A stretch of 49,847 nucleotides of DNA from Bacteroidales bacterium UBA1216. Its GTDB lineage: Bacteria > Bacteroidota > Bacteroidia > Bacteroidales > Paludibacteraceae. The notes beneath the pieces are model-generated. The model was not told the DNA's origin and made no database searches. It saw nothing but the letters and a program-made list of their open reading frames with translations. Location of the stretch: positions 1 to 49,847 of the forward strand of contig DBXI01000037.1 in the NCBI GenBank assembly GCA_002309255.1, given 5' to 3'. Both the position numbers and the translations under genes were made by a program. Shown here one piece after another: positions 15,452 to 23,026 of the stretch. Position 1 is the first letter of the stretch. Each line of letters starts with the position of its first letter.

Positions 15452-16348
15452 ATGAGAATCATTTACATGGGTACGCCCGAGTTTGCTGTAGCGCCGCTGA
15501 AGGCGCTGGTAGAGGGCGGATACAACATAGTGGCAGTTGTTACGATGCCCGACAAACCGGCAGGACGCGGTCACCACGTTCAATACTCGGCGGTCAAGGA
15601 GTACGCTCTTTCTGTCGGACTGTCTGTCCTGCAACCGGAGAAACTCAAGGACGAGGCTTTTGTCAGCGAGCTGCGCTGCTTCAACGCCGACCTGCAGATC
15701 GTAGTGGCGTTCCGCATGCTGCCGGAGGTAGTGTGGTCAATGCCGCGTCTGGGCACCTTCAACCTCCACGCCTCGCTCCTGCCGCAGTACCGCGGTGCTG
15801 CGCCTATCAACTGGGCGGTCATCAACGGCGACCGTGAGACCGGCGTCACGACGTTCATGCTCAAGCACGAGATAGACACGGGCAACATCATACTTCAGGA
15901 GCGCATACCTATCGGCGATGATGAGAACGTCGGCTCAGTTCACGACCGGCTGATGGAGCTCGGTACAGGTCTAGTGCTCCGCACCGTGGATCTGATTGCC
16001 GAGGCCGATGCCAATGGCACGCCGCTGCCTACCACGCCGCAGGATGAGATAGCGGCGGAAGACCTGCGTCCTGCACCGAAGATCTTCAAGGAGACCTGTC
16101 AGATCGACACCACCAAAACCGTCCGCGAGGTACATAATTTCGTCCGCGGACTATCGCCCTACCCTGCTGCCTGGTGCAACCTCACCATCGGCGGCACGAC
16201 CTACGAGAACGTCAAGGTCTTTGCCACCGAGAAAGGACACGGGCCAATCAGCCTTCAATGCGCTGACGGCGAAATCAGCCTCACCGAGCTCCAGTTGCCC
16301 GGCAAAAAACGCATGCCCGCCAAGGCATTGCTCAACGGCCTGCGTTAG
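15452..16348 (+). CDS. fmt: Methionyl-tRNA formyltransferase
   Basis: Formylates Met-tRNA(fMet) with 10-formyltetrahydrofolate for translation initiation. The N-terminal domain has IYMGTPEFAV, the active-site triad matches the E. coli enzyme by position (Asn104 and His106 in FNLHASLLPQYRGAAP, Asp142 in HEIDTG), and the C-terminal tRNA-binding OB domain contains FVRGLSPYPAAWCNL. At 298 residues it is slightly shorter than the usual 310-325, mostly at the C-terminal end. ATG 15452 is the only reasonable start. Motif B copy 1 follows directly. Confidence 0.96.
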   Translation: MRIIYMGTPEFAVAPLKALVEGGYNIVAVVTMPDKPAGRGHHVQYSAVKEYALSVGLSVLQPEKLKDEAFVSELRCFNADLQIVVAFRMLPEVVWSMPRLGTFNLHASLLPQYRGAAPINWAVINGDRETGVTTFMLKHEIDTGNIILQERIPIGDDENVGSVHDRLMELGTGLVLRTVDLIAEADANGTPLPTTPQDEIAAEDLRPAPKIFKETCQIDTTKTVREVHNFVRGLSPYPAAWCNLTIGGTTYENVKVFATEKGHGPISLQCADGEISLTELQLPGKKRMPAKALLNGLR

Positions 16349-16392
16349 CAGGGGAAAATTCACAAAGGAGAACATTTAACAAAAACATAAAT

Positions 16393-16580
16393 AACAATGC
16401 AATGATCATCGAAAATGTTTTTTTAGGTATATGTCCGATGTTGGCTGTTATCCCATAGGGGTGTGGCTTAGGACGCTAACGTGCTCGCCAAGCTCGCTTG
16501 AGCGAGGATGTTAGAGGCTTAAGACAGAGGTCCGTAAGGACTACAGACAACAGCGGGGTTTATTTTGGTTTTTTGTTTAT
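16393..16580 (+). ncRNA. Structured motif B, copy 1
   Basis: This matches 30895-31079 closely and 26213-26372 structurally. Helix 1 pairs 16436-16449 (CGATGTTGGCTGTT) with ACAGACAACAGCG at 16543-16555. Inside are a TCCC/GGGG hairpin, a long CTAAC...GTTAG arm with a CTCGC/GCGAG core, and GTCC-GTAA-GGAC at 16530-16541. Flanks are A-rich before and T-rich after (GGTTTTTTGTTTA), able to extend the stem. It lies just upstream of the HD hydrolase gene. It is not matched to any RNA family I know. Confidence 0.6.
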
Positions 16581-16596
16581 AAATCTTTACCACACT

Positions 16597-17139
16597 ATGA
16601 CAAAGCATTTAGCCCTCATCGATACGTATTACAGCGCTCAGCCTGAACTCAAGGAGCTTCTGCTGCACCACTCACGCCAGGTAGCTGACAAGGCGTTGGA
16701 ACTCTGTGCCGCTCATCCCGAGTGGCACGCTGATACAACCTTTGTAGAAGAGGCGGCGATGCTCCACGATATAGGTATCATCTTCTGCGACGCACCCGGT
16801 ATCCTCTGCCACGGCACAGAGCCGTATATCCGGCACGGTTTTCTTGGGGCGGAGCTCCTACGTAAAGAAGGATTACTCGCACATGCGCGCGTAGCCGAAC
16901 GCCACACCGGAAGCGGCCTGACGCGTGAGCAGATCATTGCCGAGCAGCTGCCGCTGCCCGAGCAGGATTTCCTGCCGGAAACGATTGAGGAGAAAGTGAT
17001 CTGCTACGCCGACAAGTTCTTCTCCAAGTCTCATCCCGAACGCATCGCCACACCCGAGCACATCCGTCAGACCATGCTCAAGTTCGGCTACGGCGCCCTC
17101 GACCGCTGGAATAAACTGGAGGAGGAGATAAGCGGTTGA
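16597..17139 (+). CDS. HD-superfamily phosphohydrolase
   Basis: A 180-residue cytoplasmic metal-dependent phosphohydrolase of the HD (HDIG) type. His-Asp at 57-58 (AAMLHDIGI), an earlier His24-His25 (LLHHSRQVADKA), HGFLGAELL, AERHTGSGL and the late CYADKF supply the expected metal ligands. I start at ATG 16597; the frame is open further upstream, but that part lies inside motif B. Similar proteins in Bacteroidales are annotated as HD-domain or tRNA-nucleotidyltransferase-like hydrolases; the substrate is unknown. It stands alone after fmt and ends the plus-strand housekeeping block. Confidence 0.88.
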   Translation: MTKHLALIDTYYSAQPELKELLLHHSRQVADKALELCAAHPEWHADTTFVEEAAMLHDIGIIFCDAPGILCHGTEPYIRHGFLGAELLRKEGLLAHARVAERHTGSGLTREQIIAEQLPLPEQDFLPETIEEKVICYADKFFSKSHPERIATPEHIRQTMLKFGYGALDRWNKLEEEISG

Positions 17140-17152
17140 GTGCAGAATAGTT

Positions 17153-17187
17153 GAATCACGTGTTAATCACATGTTAATCACGTGTTA
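17153..17187. repeat. Three 11-bp tandem repeats with CACGTG
   Basis: AATCACGTGTT, AATCACATGTT and AATCACGTGTT lie in tandem. The outer two hold the palindrome CACGTG. They start 14 bp after the HD gene stop. Similar simple arrays occur in other spacers. Confidence 0.7.
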
Positions 17188-17278
17188 ATAGCCTAATGTT
17201 ATCTTGATGCAAGCCCGATAAATACAGGGATTGCGAGGTGGTTGGTGGCGGAAAAAGATGCCACAACGAAAAATGCGA

Positions 17279-17351
17279 TGGCACTTTGGCACTTTCTCGC
17301 CGTGCGCAGTATATCAACGCCTTACCGCAACACAAAAGTGCCAAAGTGCCA
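17279..17351. repeat. 17-bp perfect inverted repeat in the HD-deiminase gap
   Basis: TGGCACTTTGGCACTTT (17279-17295) is the exact reverse complement of 17335-17351, with a 39-nt loop. The arms are themselves repeats of GGCACTTT. It may end transcripts from both sides of this convergent gap (17140-17557). The rest of the gap shows no believable gene. Confidence 0.7.
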
Positions 17352-17557
17352 AAGTGTCACGCAAAATAACCACCATAGTATTTTCTCCTTTTGAGGTTTC
17401 GTTAAACAACTATCGCGGGCAGAAATGTAAATGCTGGCCAAAATATGAACGATTTCCGAAATTACAAGCAAATATAATTCGTCAAAATTTGAGTAAACCC
17501 TAGGATAACCTCGTGTTAAGTCCCTTTTGAGTCCGTGTTTATGTCACGCTTTGACTC

Positions 17558-18778
17558 CTATTTAATTACCCATGTTGTGCAATTAACCAAGCCGCCTTCC
17601 AAAGCCACATCATTGTAATTGATTGTTTCTATTGCCTTATTGGGAAATGCTTTTTTAAGAACAGCAACAGCCTCTTTGTCCTCCTCTCTGCCAAATATGG
17701 GGAGTACTATTAGGTTGTTCAGTTCCAAATAATTGACATAAATTCCTATTGCACTATCAGGATGTTTTGGATCTTTACTCTTGATAACACACGGCATATC
17801 GATATAGGTTAAGTTGTATGTTTCCAAAACCTTTTTTATGCCCTCTTGCCAATATATGTATTCTTGCGTGTGATTATTTCCAACAATAGTGTTTCTGTCA
17901 ACAAATCGAACCATACCATCAGCATGCCCGGTGAAATCCTCATCTTTAGAACGTAGCGAGGGAATGATAATAATCTCGCATTCCAACAAGCGAGACAATT
18001 CCTTTACAAGGGATTCTTTCTCATAGTTTGGATTTTCACTGAATATTCTATCAGAGAGTATCGCTCTATCTTCACAGATCAACACGTTTCCTCCGTCAAG
18101 ATTTATGTCTGAAAACTCAGCATGAATATTGTTTAACATGCATATTTCATGAATATCCGACCGAGTTGTCTCCAAGTCTGGACTACCTTTGAGATAGCTT
18201 GGATCGTATTTGAATTGAATAAGTTTCCCCGATGGTGTTTGTACTGGCATGTAGTCGCGACACCAAATATCATTTGTGCCCTTCAAAAATGAGTAGTGGA
18301 TATGATGTTTTTCAAGAATCTTTGTTAAACGATTACACGTTTCCGGATAACGCTCTTTCAAAAGTTCAGACATAAATACGCTTTGCTCATCCTTTTCATT
18401 TGATAGAGGGCTTGACTTTTGTTTTTTACTTTGATATTCTTTTCTAAACTTAGGCATATCTGCTTTCAAGAACTTCATGCAAATTTCTTTTGTCGGTTCA
18501 ATGTTGTTTTTCAGACACATATCTTTAAAAACCGCTTCCATTCCTCTGTCATTCAATACAAAATCTTGAATATATTTTGGGCTAATGGGATGGTTTGGAA
18601 GTAAAATGTTCATCCACTTGAGTATACGCTGATGTCTTTTTGTAGAAAGATTCTTATCTACTAATCTGTTCATTGTGTCCGCCAATGATAGCTTCTTAAA
18701 ACCAGCCCACACTGAGAACACAAAAGTGCCTATGGCAATTACGCCACTAGTAATTCCAATAATTGATTCAGTTGTCAT
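17558..18778 (-). CDS. Membrane-anchored arginine/agmatine deiminase-family protein
   Basis: A 406-residue protein of the PAD_porph/agmatine deiminase superfamily, which hydrolyses guanidino groups (peptidyl-arginine or agmatine) and releases ammonia. Family motifs are present in order: NDIWCRDYMP (about 168-177), LDGGNVL (about 225), GHADGMVRF (about 283) and the C-terminal GGLVNCTTW (Cys near 399 as nucleophile), so it looks active. Unusually, the N-terminus has one membrane helix (SIIGITSGVIAIGTFVFSVW, about 5-25) and about 120 residues of charged linker or extra domain (KRHQRILKWMNILLPNHPIS) not normally in agmatine deiminases. I choose ATG 18778; a GTG at 18796 would lie inside the MITE boundary. 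The gene is AT-rich compared with neighbours and sits 15 bp behind the MITE, which supports acquisition. Substrate and role are unknown. Confidence 0.8.
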   Translation of the reverse strand: MTTESIIGITSGVIAIGTFVFSVWAGFKKLSLADTMNRLVDKNLSTKRHQRILKWMNILLPNHPISPKYIQDFVLNDRGMEAVFKDMCLKNNIEPTKEICMKFLKADMPKFRKEYQSKKQKSSPLSNEKDEQSVFMSELLKERYPETCNRLTKILEKHHIHYSFLKGTNDIWCRDYMPVQTPSGKLIQFKYDPSYLKGSPDLETTRSDIHEICMLNNIHAEFSDINLDGGNVLICEDRAILSDRIFSENPNYEKESLVKELSRLLECEIIIIPSLRSKDEDFTGHADGMVRFVDRNTIVGNNHTQEYIYWQEGIKKVLETYNLTYIDMPCVIKSKDPKHPDSAIGIYVNYLELNNLIVLPIFGREEDKEAVAVLKKAFPNKAIETINYNDVALEGGLVNCTTWVIK

Positions 18779-18793
18779 ATATGTATAAAATTT

Positions 18794-18903
18794 CACTAAT
18801 GTCCACTAAAATAAAACAAAAAGTCGCGCTCAATTTGTGGATGTAACAATCAATATATTAATGAATTGCAACACAATGGCATAATTTATAGTGGACACTA
18901 GTG
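18794..18903. mobile_element. 110-bp MITE with 9-bp target duplication
   Basis: The element has inverted ends CACTAATGTCCACTA and TAGTGGACACTAGTG (14 of 15 match when inverted) and is flanked by the direct repeat ATAAAATTT at 18785-18793 and 18904-18912. It carries no gene. A 9-bp duplication and these ends would fit mobilisation by an IS4-type transposase, but no transposase is in the window. A related single end lies at 727-744. It sits in the gap between the deiminase gene and the secreted protein gene and has become part of the deiminase upstream region. Confidence 0.88.
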
Positions 18904-18915
18904 ATAAAATTTGAA

Positions 18916-19692
18916 TTATAATACTTTGCAATATACCTCACCTGTTTGTGTGTTAACAATATATATAGCTTCTGTTTGGGTTAGGATAAAAGTGTGCGTG
19001 CTGAATAACATCTTAACATCTTTTGTTGAATTAATTTTAAAGAGGAATAACACTCCTACTTGATCACGCCCAGCTTCTTCGATTTGTAAAGCCACACGCT
19101 TATCTTTAACAGGCAGAAAAATTTTTTGATTGTAAAAGTAATCCGAGCCACCCCATCTTTTACGAATGTCTATTTTATTTTGAGAGAATCGTTTCGTCGC
19201 ATATTCTATGCAAAGAGTTCCATGATTGATATATCCTGGGAAATCTGCATAACAGCCTTCATATAACTCTATTTCGTATAAAAATCCACTATTTTCTAAA
19301 TCGTAATTTAGTTTATAGTAATCGCTAAGTTTATGAATATAATAGAAAGATGAATTTTTAAAATCCTCCCTCATTTCTTTCAATTCAGTTTCATATTGTT
19401 TATATTCGTCAGTCTCTTTAAATAGTTCTCTTTTTAAGTCTGTATCATAATAGCCTCCTAATTTGAAATATGATACGACATCTAGTTCGAATATATTCCG
19501 AATCTCGTAATCTTTGATTTTGGCCTCCGTTCCATCTTCATAACGTCCCTTAAGGAATTGTTCTTTGAAATAATCTTTGGTGTCTAAAAATTGCCCACGA
19601 CCTTTTTTTAAATCTTGAACTGTCAAGTTAGAAGAATCTGCCACCGCTACTACTGCAACGAATAGCAACGATAATAATAATTTTTGTTTCAT
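18916..19692 (-). CDS. Secreted protein of unknown function, 258 aa
   Basis: I do not recognise this protein. It has a clear signal peptide (MKQKLLLSLLFVAVVAVADS, likely cut after AVA) and no lipobox, so it is probably periplasmic or secreted. The mature part is rich in Tyr, Lys and Asp; two mid regions are helical and charged (DTDLKRELFKETDEYKQYET), and the C-terminal half looks like a beta-rich domain (GVLFLFKINSTKDVKMLF, TEAIYIVNTQTGEVYCKVL). It precedes the deiminase gene on the same strand, and the two may have formed one operon before the MITE entered between them. A long hairpin with a terminator alternative lies in front. AT content is high, as in the deiminase. Confidence 0.7.
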   Translation of the reverse strand: MKQKLLLSLLFVAVVAVADSSNLTVQDLKKGRGQFLDTKDYFKEQFLKGRYEDGTEAKIKDYEIRNIFELDVVSYFKLGGYYDTDLKRELFKETDEYKQYETELKEMREDFKNSSFYYIHKLSDYYKLNYDLENSGFLYEIELYEGCYADFPGYINHGTLCIEYATKRFSQNKIDIRKRWGGSDYFYNQKIFLPVKDKRVALQIEEAGRDQVGVLFLFKINSTKDVKMLFSTHTFILTQTEAIYIVNTQTGEVYCKVL

Positions 19693-19731
19693 AATCTGTA
19701 TATTTTAAGACTAATATTCATTTACAAGCAT

Positions 19732-19896
19732 AAAAAAACGTGAGGCTTGTTAGCTTCAATCTGGAGTTTCGAGGATTTCTGGACAACCTTTACAAACCAA
19801 ACATTTACTGAACAAGGCTCACGTCGAAACGTGAGCATATATGCCTTGTTCTTGGTTTGTAAATGAGTTTTGAAAGTGTCCAGTTTTCGAAACTCC
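19732..19896 (-). promoter_or_regulatory. Long nested hairpin, attenuator-like leader
   Basis: Five nested stems are exact: GGAGTTTCGA (19763-19772) with 19887-19896; CTGGACA (19779-19785) with 19877-19883; TTTACAAACCAA (19789-19800) with 19852-19863; GAACAAGGC (19810-19818) with 19843-19851; and a GCTCACGT hairpin with CGAA loop (19817-19836). A third copy of the inner arm (19738-19751) is followed, on the minus strand, by seven T and could pair with the same partner with one mismatch. Read on the minus strand this gives two exclusive folds, one of them a terminator, about 40 nt before the secreted protein gene. An alternative reading is a palindromic mobile element. Confidence 0.55.
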
Positions 19897-19909
19897 AAGT
19901 TCTTAGCTG

Positions 19910-20077
19910 TATGCTTTATCGTGGCGCTCTCTTGCGCCTATATGTCTTTTGTCACCGCTTTTTTACGCTGTCGGTGCCAGCGGTCCGATTTAACGTCTAA
20001 GAGCTGACGGTATGTTGCTGCCTATGCTATGCCTTTACGATGCGCGGTGGGTCAGAAGCGGTTAGTTGTTACTAAAT
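19910..20077 (-). other. Structured gap behind the kinase-like gene
   Basis: No gene is seen. Small hairpins are visible (GGCGC-TCTCTT-GCGCC at 19923-19938; CGCTG...CAGCG and CACCG...CGGTG combinations around 19955-19985). On the minus strand an attC-like arrangement follows the kinase stop: AACTAAC and CTGAC on one side and GTCAG and GTTAAAT on the other, about 80 bp apart. The inner spacing is not canonical, so I treat it only as a possibility. Confidence 0.3.
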
Positions 20078-20896
20078 CTATTGATTATAGAATTCTACTT
20101 CAGTTGTCAGCTGGCGGATGCCACCTTGCTTGAGTTCCGGTGTGTTGATGCGGATGTCGCAATCTACGACAAATACATTGCTGTTGGCAGAACGGATGAC
20201 ATTCTCATCGTGCAGGTCACTCAGATATATCTCCGGCGTAGCATACGTCCAGTTACGAGGATTCATCAGCCTAAAACCTAAGCGCTCTGCGAACACGCGG
20301 ATTTCCTCGTCATCCATGCGGCTGCCTTGAATCAGCGGTTGATCAACAATGACTTGGAAATCGCCCTCGCTTGTTCTGCCAAAGCCAATAACGGTAAGCC
20401 GTGTTTCGGGGAAATACGTGTTGTGCAGACTGATGCGATCCAATGCCAAGACCGGCAGGATATAATAATCCAGTCCGATAGCTTTAACCAAGGTGTTCCC
20501 CTTATAATACACATGCGCCTCGCCGCCTTCTGCAATCTGTTCACCCAACAACGCAGGCAACTGTGCATCCACATTGTCAATCCAGCAGCCGACGGCTTTC
20601 GCCCACCGCTCTATGCGGTTGGCCTGCGTCTCTGCGCATTCGCGTTCTCTTTGGAAACTGCCGAGTGGCGCAGTGAGGCTACTTGCATCAATATCTGCTC
20701 CCGCGAGTAAGGATGCAATGACATGATTGCAGCCTCCCGCTGCGCAGCCAAGCTGTTCGAACGATGAAAATCGCTTATATACAAGCTTGCCGGAAATGAA
20801 TTGTTCTGCATACCGCTCCAGTTTGGTCAGACCTTCAGGCATGAAGCCGGCGGCAATAATACCGTCAATAGAAGCCCAAAAATCTGTGTTGTTCAT
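20078..20896 (-). CDS. Polyvalent-protein-type kinase-like protein
   Basis: A 272-residue soluble protein with the core of a protein-kinase-like fold. LGEQIAEGGEAHVYYKGNTLVKAI (from about 115) reads as a glycine-rich loop with the ATP-binding Lys; YLSDLHDENVI (about 225) matches the catalytic-loop pattern D-x-x-x-x-N, and FVVDCDIRIN the metal-binding Asp. This pattern is known from putative polyvalent protein kinase domains in phages and mobile elements, and from single-domain relatives in Bacteroidales. The N-terminal 110 residues are helical with a CAAGGCNH segment and could be a target-binding part. Substrate is unknown. The gene has its own promoter at 20919-20950 and is divergent from the Bat operon, which marks the edge of the accessory island. 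Confidence 0.7.
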   Translation of the reverse strand: MNNTDFWASIDGIIAAGFMPEGLTKLERYAEQFISGKLVYKRFSSFEQLGCAAGGCNHVIASLLAGADIDASSLTAPLGSFQRERECAETQANRIERWAKAVGCWIDNVDAQLPALLGEQIAEGGEAHVYYKGNTLVKAIGLDYYILPVLALDRISLHNTYFPETRLTVIGFGRTSEGDFQVIVDQPLIQGSRMDDEEIRVFAERLGFRLMNPRNWTYATPEIYLSDLHDENVIRSANSNVFVVDCDIRINTPELKQGGIRQLTTEVEFYNQ

Positions 20897-20918
20897 ATGA
20901 GTTTTCTGTTTTCGGCTA

Positions 20919-20950
20919 CAAAGTTACAAAAAATTTTTGAATTATGCAAA
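20919..20950 (-). promoter_or_regulatory. Promoter of the kinase-like gene
   Basis: Read on the minus strand: TTTG (20950-20947), exactly 20 nt, TAACTTTG (20926-20919). The start would fall near 20912, leaving a leader of about 16 nt before ATG 20896. A plus-strand promoter for moxR must lie in the same gap, but only a weak candidate (TATTTTTTG at 20987-20995) is visible. Confidence 0.72.
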
Positions 20951-21080
20951 TCTTTCGCACAGAAAATTGCAAATATATGCAGTTTTTATTTTTTGGCACG
21001 GCTTTTGTTTATGATTAGATGGAGCGAAAAAACATCCGCCTCCAGACCAATCGGATAATACTATAAATTACAACATAACA

Positions 21081-22076
21081 ATGACTAACACTGTTGACAT
21101 TCGCGAGCTGCAAGAGCGCATTGAGCGCGAGAGCTCGTTTGTAGATGCCTTGACGATGGGCATGAACCAAGTTATCGTCGGTCAGAAACATTTGGTAGAA
21201 AGTCTGCTTATCGGTCTGCTGTCCGACGGCCACATCCTGCTGGAAGGCGTTCCGGGTCTGGCGAAGACCCTTGCCATCCGCACTCTGTCTGACCTCATCA
21301 AAGCCAAGTTCAGTCGTATTCAGTTCACTCCCGACCTGCTGCCTGCCGACGTCATCGGTACGCAGATCTATTCGCAGAAATCCGAAGAGTTCTCCGTAAA
21401 ACGCGGACCTATCTTCGCCAACTTCGTGCTGGCGGACGAGATCAACCGTGCTCCGGCCAAAGTGCAGTCAGCCCTCTTGGAGGCCATGCAGGAGCGCCAG
21501 ATAACCATCGGCGACAAGACTTTCAAGCTCGACGAACCGTTCCTCGTACTCGCTACGCAGAACCCTATCGAGCAGGAAGGTACCTACCCGCTGCCTGAGG
21601 CGCAGACCGACCGATTCATGCTCAAGGTGGTTATCGGCTATCCGCAACCCGAAGAGGAGCGTCAGATCATCCGCCAGAACATTACCGGCGAGAAGAAGAC
21701 CGTTACGCCTATCCTCTCCACCGAGGATATCAAGAAAGCCCGCGAGGTTGTTCGTCAGGTTTATCTGGACGAGAAGATCGAGCGTTACATCGTGGATATA
21801 GTATTTGCCACCCGTGAGCCGGAGAAGTACGGCCTGGAGAACATGAAGCAGATGATCAGCTTCGGCGGCAGTCCGCGTGCCAGCATCAATCTCGCACTCG
21901 CTGCCCGCGCCTACGCGTTCATCCATCGCCGCGGCTACGTCATCCCCGAGGATGTGCGCGCCGTATGCTACGATGTGCTCCGCCACCGCATCGGCTTGAC
22001 CTATGAGGCAGAGGCCAACAACATGACCACGGAGGATGTGATTACCGAGGTGCTGAACGCCGTTCAAGTGCCTTAA
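21081..22076 (+). CDS. MoxR-family AAA+ ATPase, first gene of the Bat operon
   Basis: A 331-residue cytoplasmic AAA+ ATPase of the MoxR subfamily, thought to act as a chaperone for VWA-domain proteins. Walker A is GVPGLAKT (56-63), Walker B is VLADEINRAP (about 114-123), sensor 1 is LATQNPIEQEGTYPLPEAQTDRF, and the C-terminal lid contains GGSPRASINLALAARA. Length is normal. It begins a plus-strand run of moxR, DUF58, a membrane subunit, batA, batB-C, batD and batE, the classical Bat layout linked to oxygen tolerance in Bacteroides. The spacer to the DUF58 gene is only 44 bp, so co-transcription is likely. Confidence 0.95.
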   Translation: MTNTVDIRELQERIERESSFVDALTMGMNQVIVGQKHLVESLLIGLLSDGHILLEGVPGLAKTLAIRTLSDLIKAKFSRIQFTPDLLPADVIGTQIYSQKSEEFSVKRGPIFANFVLADEINRAPAKVQSALLEAMQERQITIGDKTFKLDEPFLVLATQNPIEQEGTYPLPEAQTDRFMLKVVIGYPQPEEERQIIRQNITGEKKTVTPILSTEDIKKAREVVRQVYLDEKIERYIVDIVFATREPEKYGLENMKQMISFGGSPRASINLALAARAYAFIHRRGYVIPEDVRAVCYDVLRHRIGLTYEAEANNMTTEDVITEVLNAVQVP

Positions 22077-22077
22077 T

Positions 22078-22113
22078 CTAGTCGACTAGACGACTAGACA
22101 ACTAGACGACTAG
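22078..22113. repeat. CTAG-word array between moxR and the DUF58 gene
   Basis: CTAG occurs at 22078, 22086, 22094, 22102 and 22110, an 8-bp period, within GACGACTAGACAACTAGACG-type sequence. The spacer is almost entirely this array. A 9-bp-period version lies inside ligA at 12190-12229. Confidence 0.8.
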
Positions 22114-22120
22114 GATTGTT

Positions 22121-23023
22121 ATGACAAGTGAAGAATTAATAAAGAAAGTCCGCAAGATCGAGATCAAGACCCGAGCCTTGTCGCACAACATCTTTGCCGG
22201 CGAATACCACAGCCAGTTCAAGGGCCGCGGTATGGCGTTCAGCGAGGTGCGCGAGTACCAGCCCGGCGACGATGTGCGCTCTATCGACTGGAACGTCACC
22301 GCGCGCATGGGCAAGCCGTATATCAAGGTCTTTGAGGAGGAGCGCGAACTGACGGTGATGCTGCTGGTGGATGTCAGCGGCAGTCGGAACTTCGGCACGC
22401 AGTCGCAATACAAACGCGACACCATAGCCGAGGTCGCCGCCACACTCGCGTTCTCCACCATCGAGAACAACGACAAAGTCGGCTGCATCTTCTTCTCCGA
22501 CAAGATCGAGAAGGTCATCCCCGTGAAGAAAGGCAAGAGCCACGTGCTGCACATCATTCGCGAGCTGCTGGACTTCGAACCCGAATCCAAGGGAACGGAT
22601 GTAGCCTCCGCCGTGCAGTTCTTCGCTAACGCGCAGAAGCGTCACGCAACCTGTTTCCTCATCTCCGACCTGGTCGGCGTGGGCGGACAGCTCGTGACTG
22701 AAGGACGCAAGAAAGGCCGCCTGACGGTCGAACAGCCGCTGATGATCGCCTCGTCGAAGCACGACATGAACGTCATCCAGGTTTATGACCGCCGCGATGC
22801 CGAGCTGCCGGATGTGGGTCTGCTGAAGATCAACGACGCCGAGACCGGCGAACGCCTCTGGGTCAACACCTCGCGTGCCGATGTGCGTCAGGCCTACAGC
22901 GATGCATGGACCAAACAGCAGACCGCCCTCAGCGATGTGTTTGTGCGCACAGGCGTCAATGCCGTAGCCATGCAGACCGACGAGGATTATGTGCGCGCGC
23001 TAATGCGCCTGTTCAAAATGTAG
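22121..23023 (+). CDS. DUF58-domain protein of the Bat operon
   Basis: A 300-residue cytoplasmic protein with the DUF58 signature REYQPGDDVRSIDWNVTARMGKPYIKVFEEERE and a following VWA-like domain. The MIDAS-type motif is DVSGSRNFG (around 88), with SDLVG later. Family members are always found with MoxR ATPases and are presumed to be their partners. The gene lies between moxR (44 bp before) and the small membrane subunit (104 bp after), the standard order. No membrane helix is visible. Confidence 0.93.
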   Translation: MTSEELIKKVRKIEIKTRALSHNIFAGEYHSQFKGRGMAFSEVREYQPGDDVRSIDWNVTARMGKPYIKVFEEERELTVMLLVDVSGSRNFGTQSQYKRDTIAEVAATLAFSTIENNDKVGCIFFSDKIEKVIPVKKGKSHVLHIIRELLDFEPESKGTDVASAVQFFANAQKRHATCFLISDLVGVGGQLVTEGRKKGRLTVEQPLMIASSKHDMNVIQVYDRRDAELPDVGLLKINDAETGERLWVNTSRADVRQAYSDAWTKQQTALSDVFVRTGVNAVAMQTDEDYVRALMRLFKM

Positions 23024-23026
23024 AAC

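Noticed and set aside
16498..16596. Upstream extension of the HD hydrolase
   Set aside because: The extra 33 codons lie in motif B, which is non-coding in its other copies; ATG 16597 gives a normal family start.
17231..17503. Plus-strand frame of 90 codons in the HD-deiminase gap
   Set aside because: It runs across the GGCACTTT inverted repeat, is very basic and has no sensible protein pattern.
18794..18903. Bidirectional terminator instead of MITE
   Set aside because: The inverted ends are 80 bp apart and flanked by an exact 9-bp direct repeat, which terminators do not have.
19756..20077. Retron or diversity-generating ncRNA
   Set aside because: No reverse transcriptase gene is near and the a1/a2 and branching-G layout is not seen.
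22078..22113. CRISPR array
   Set aside because: The repeats are 8 bp with no spacers; no cas genes are present. The same holds for the TTAAAGNG array.
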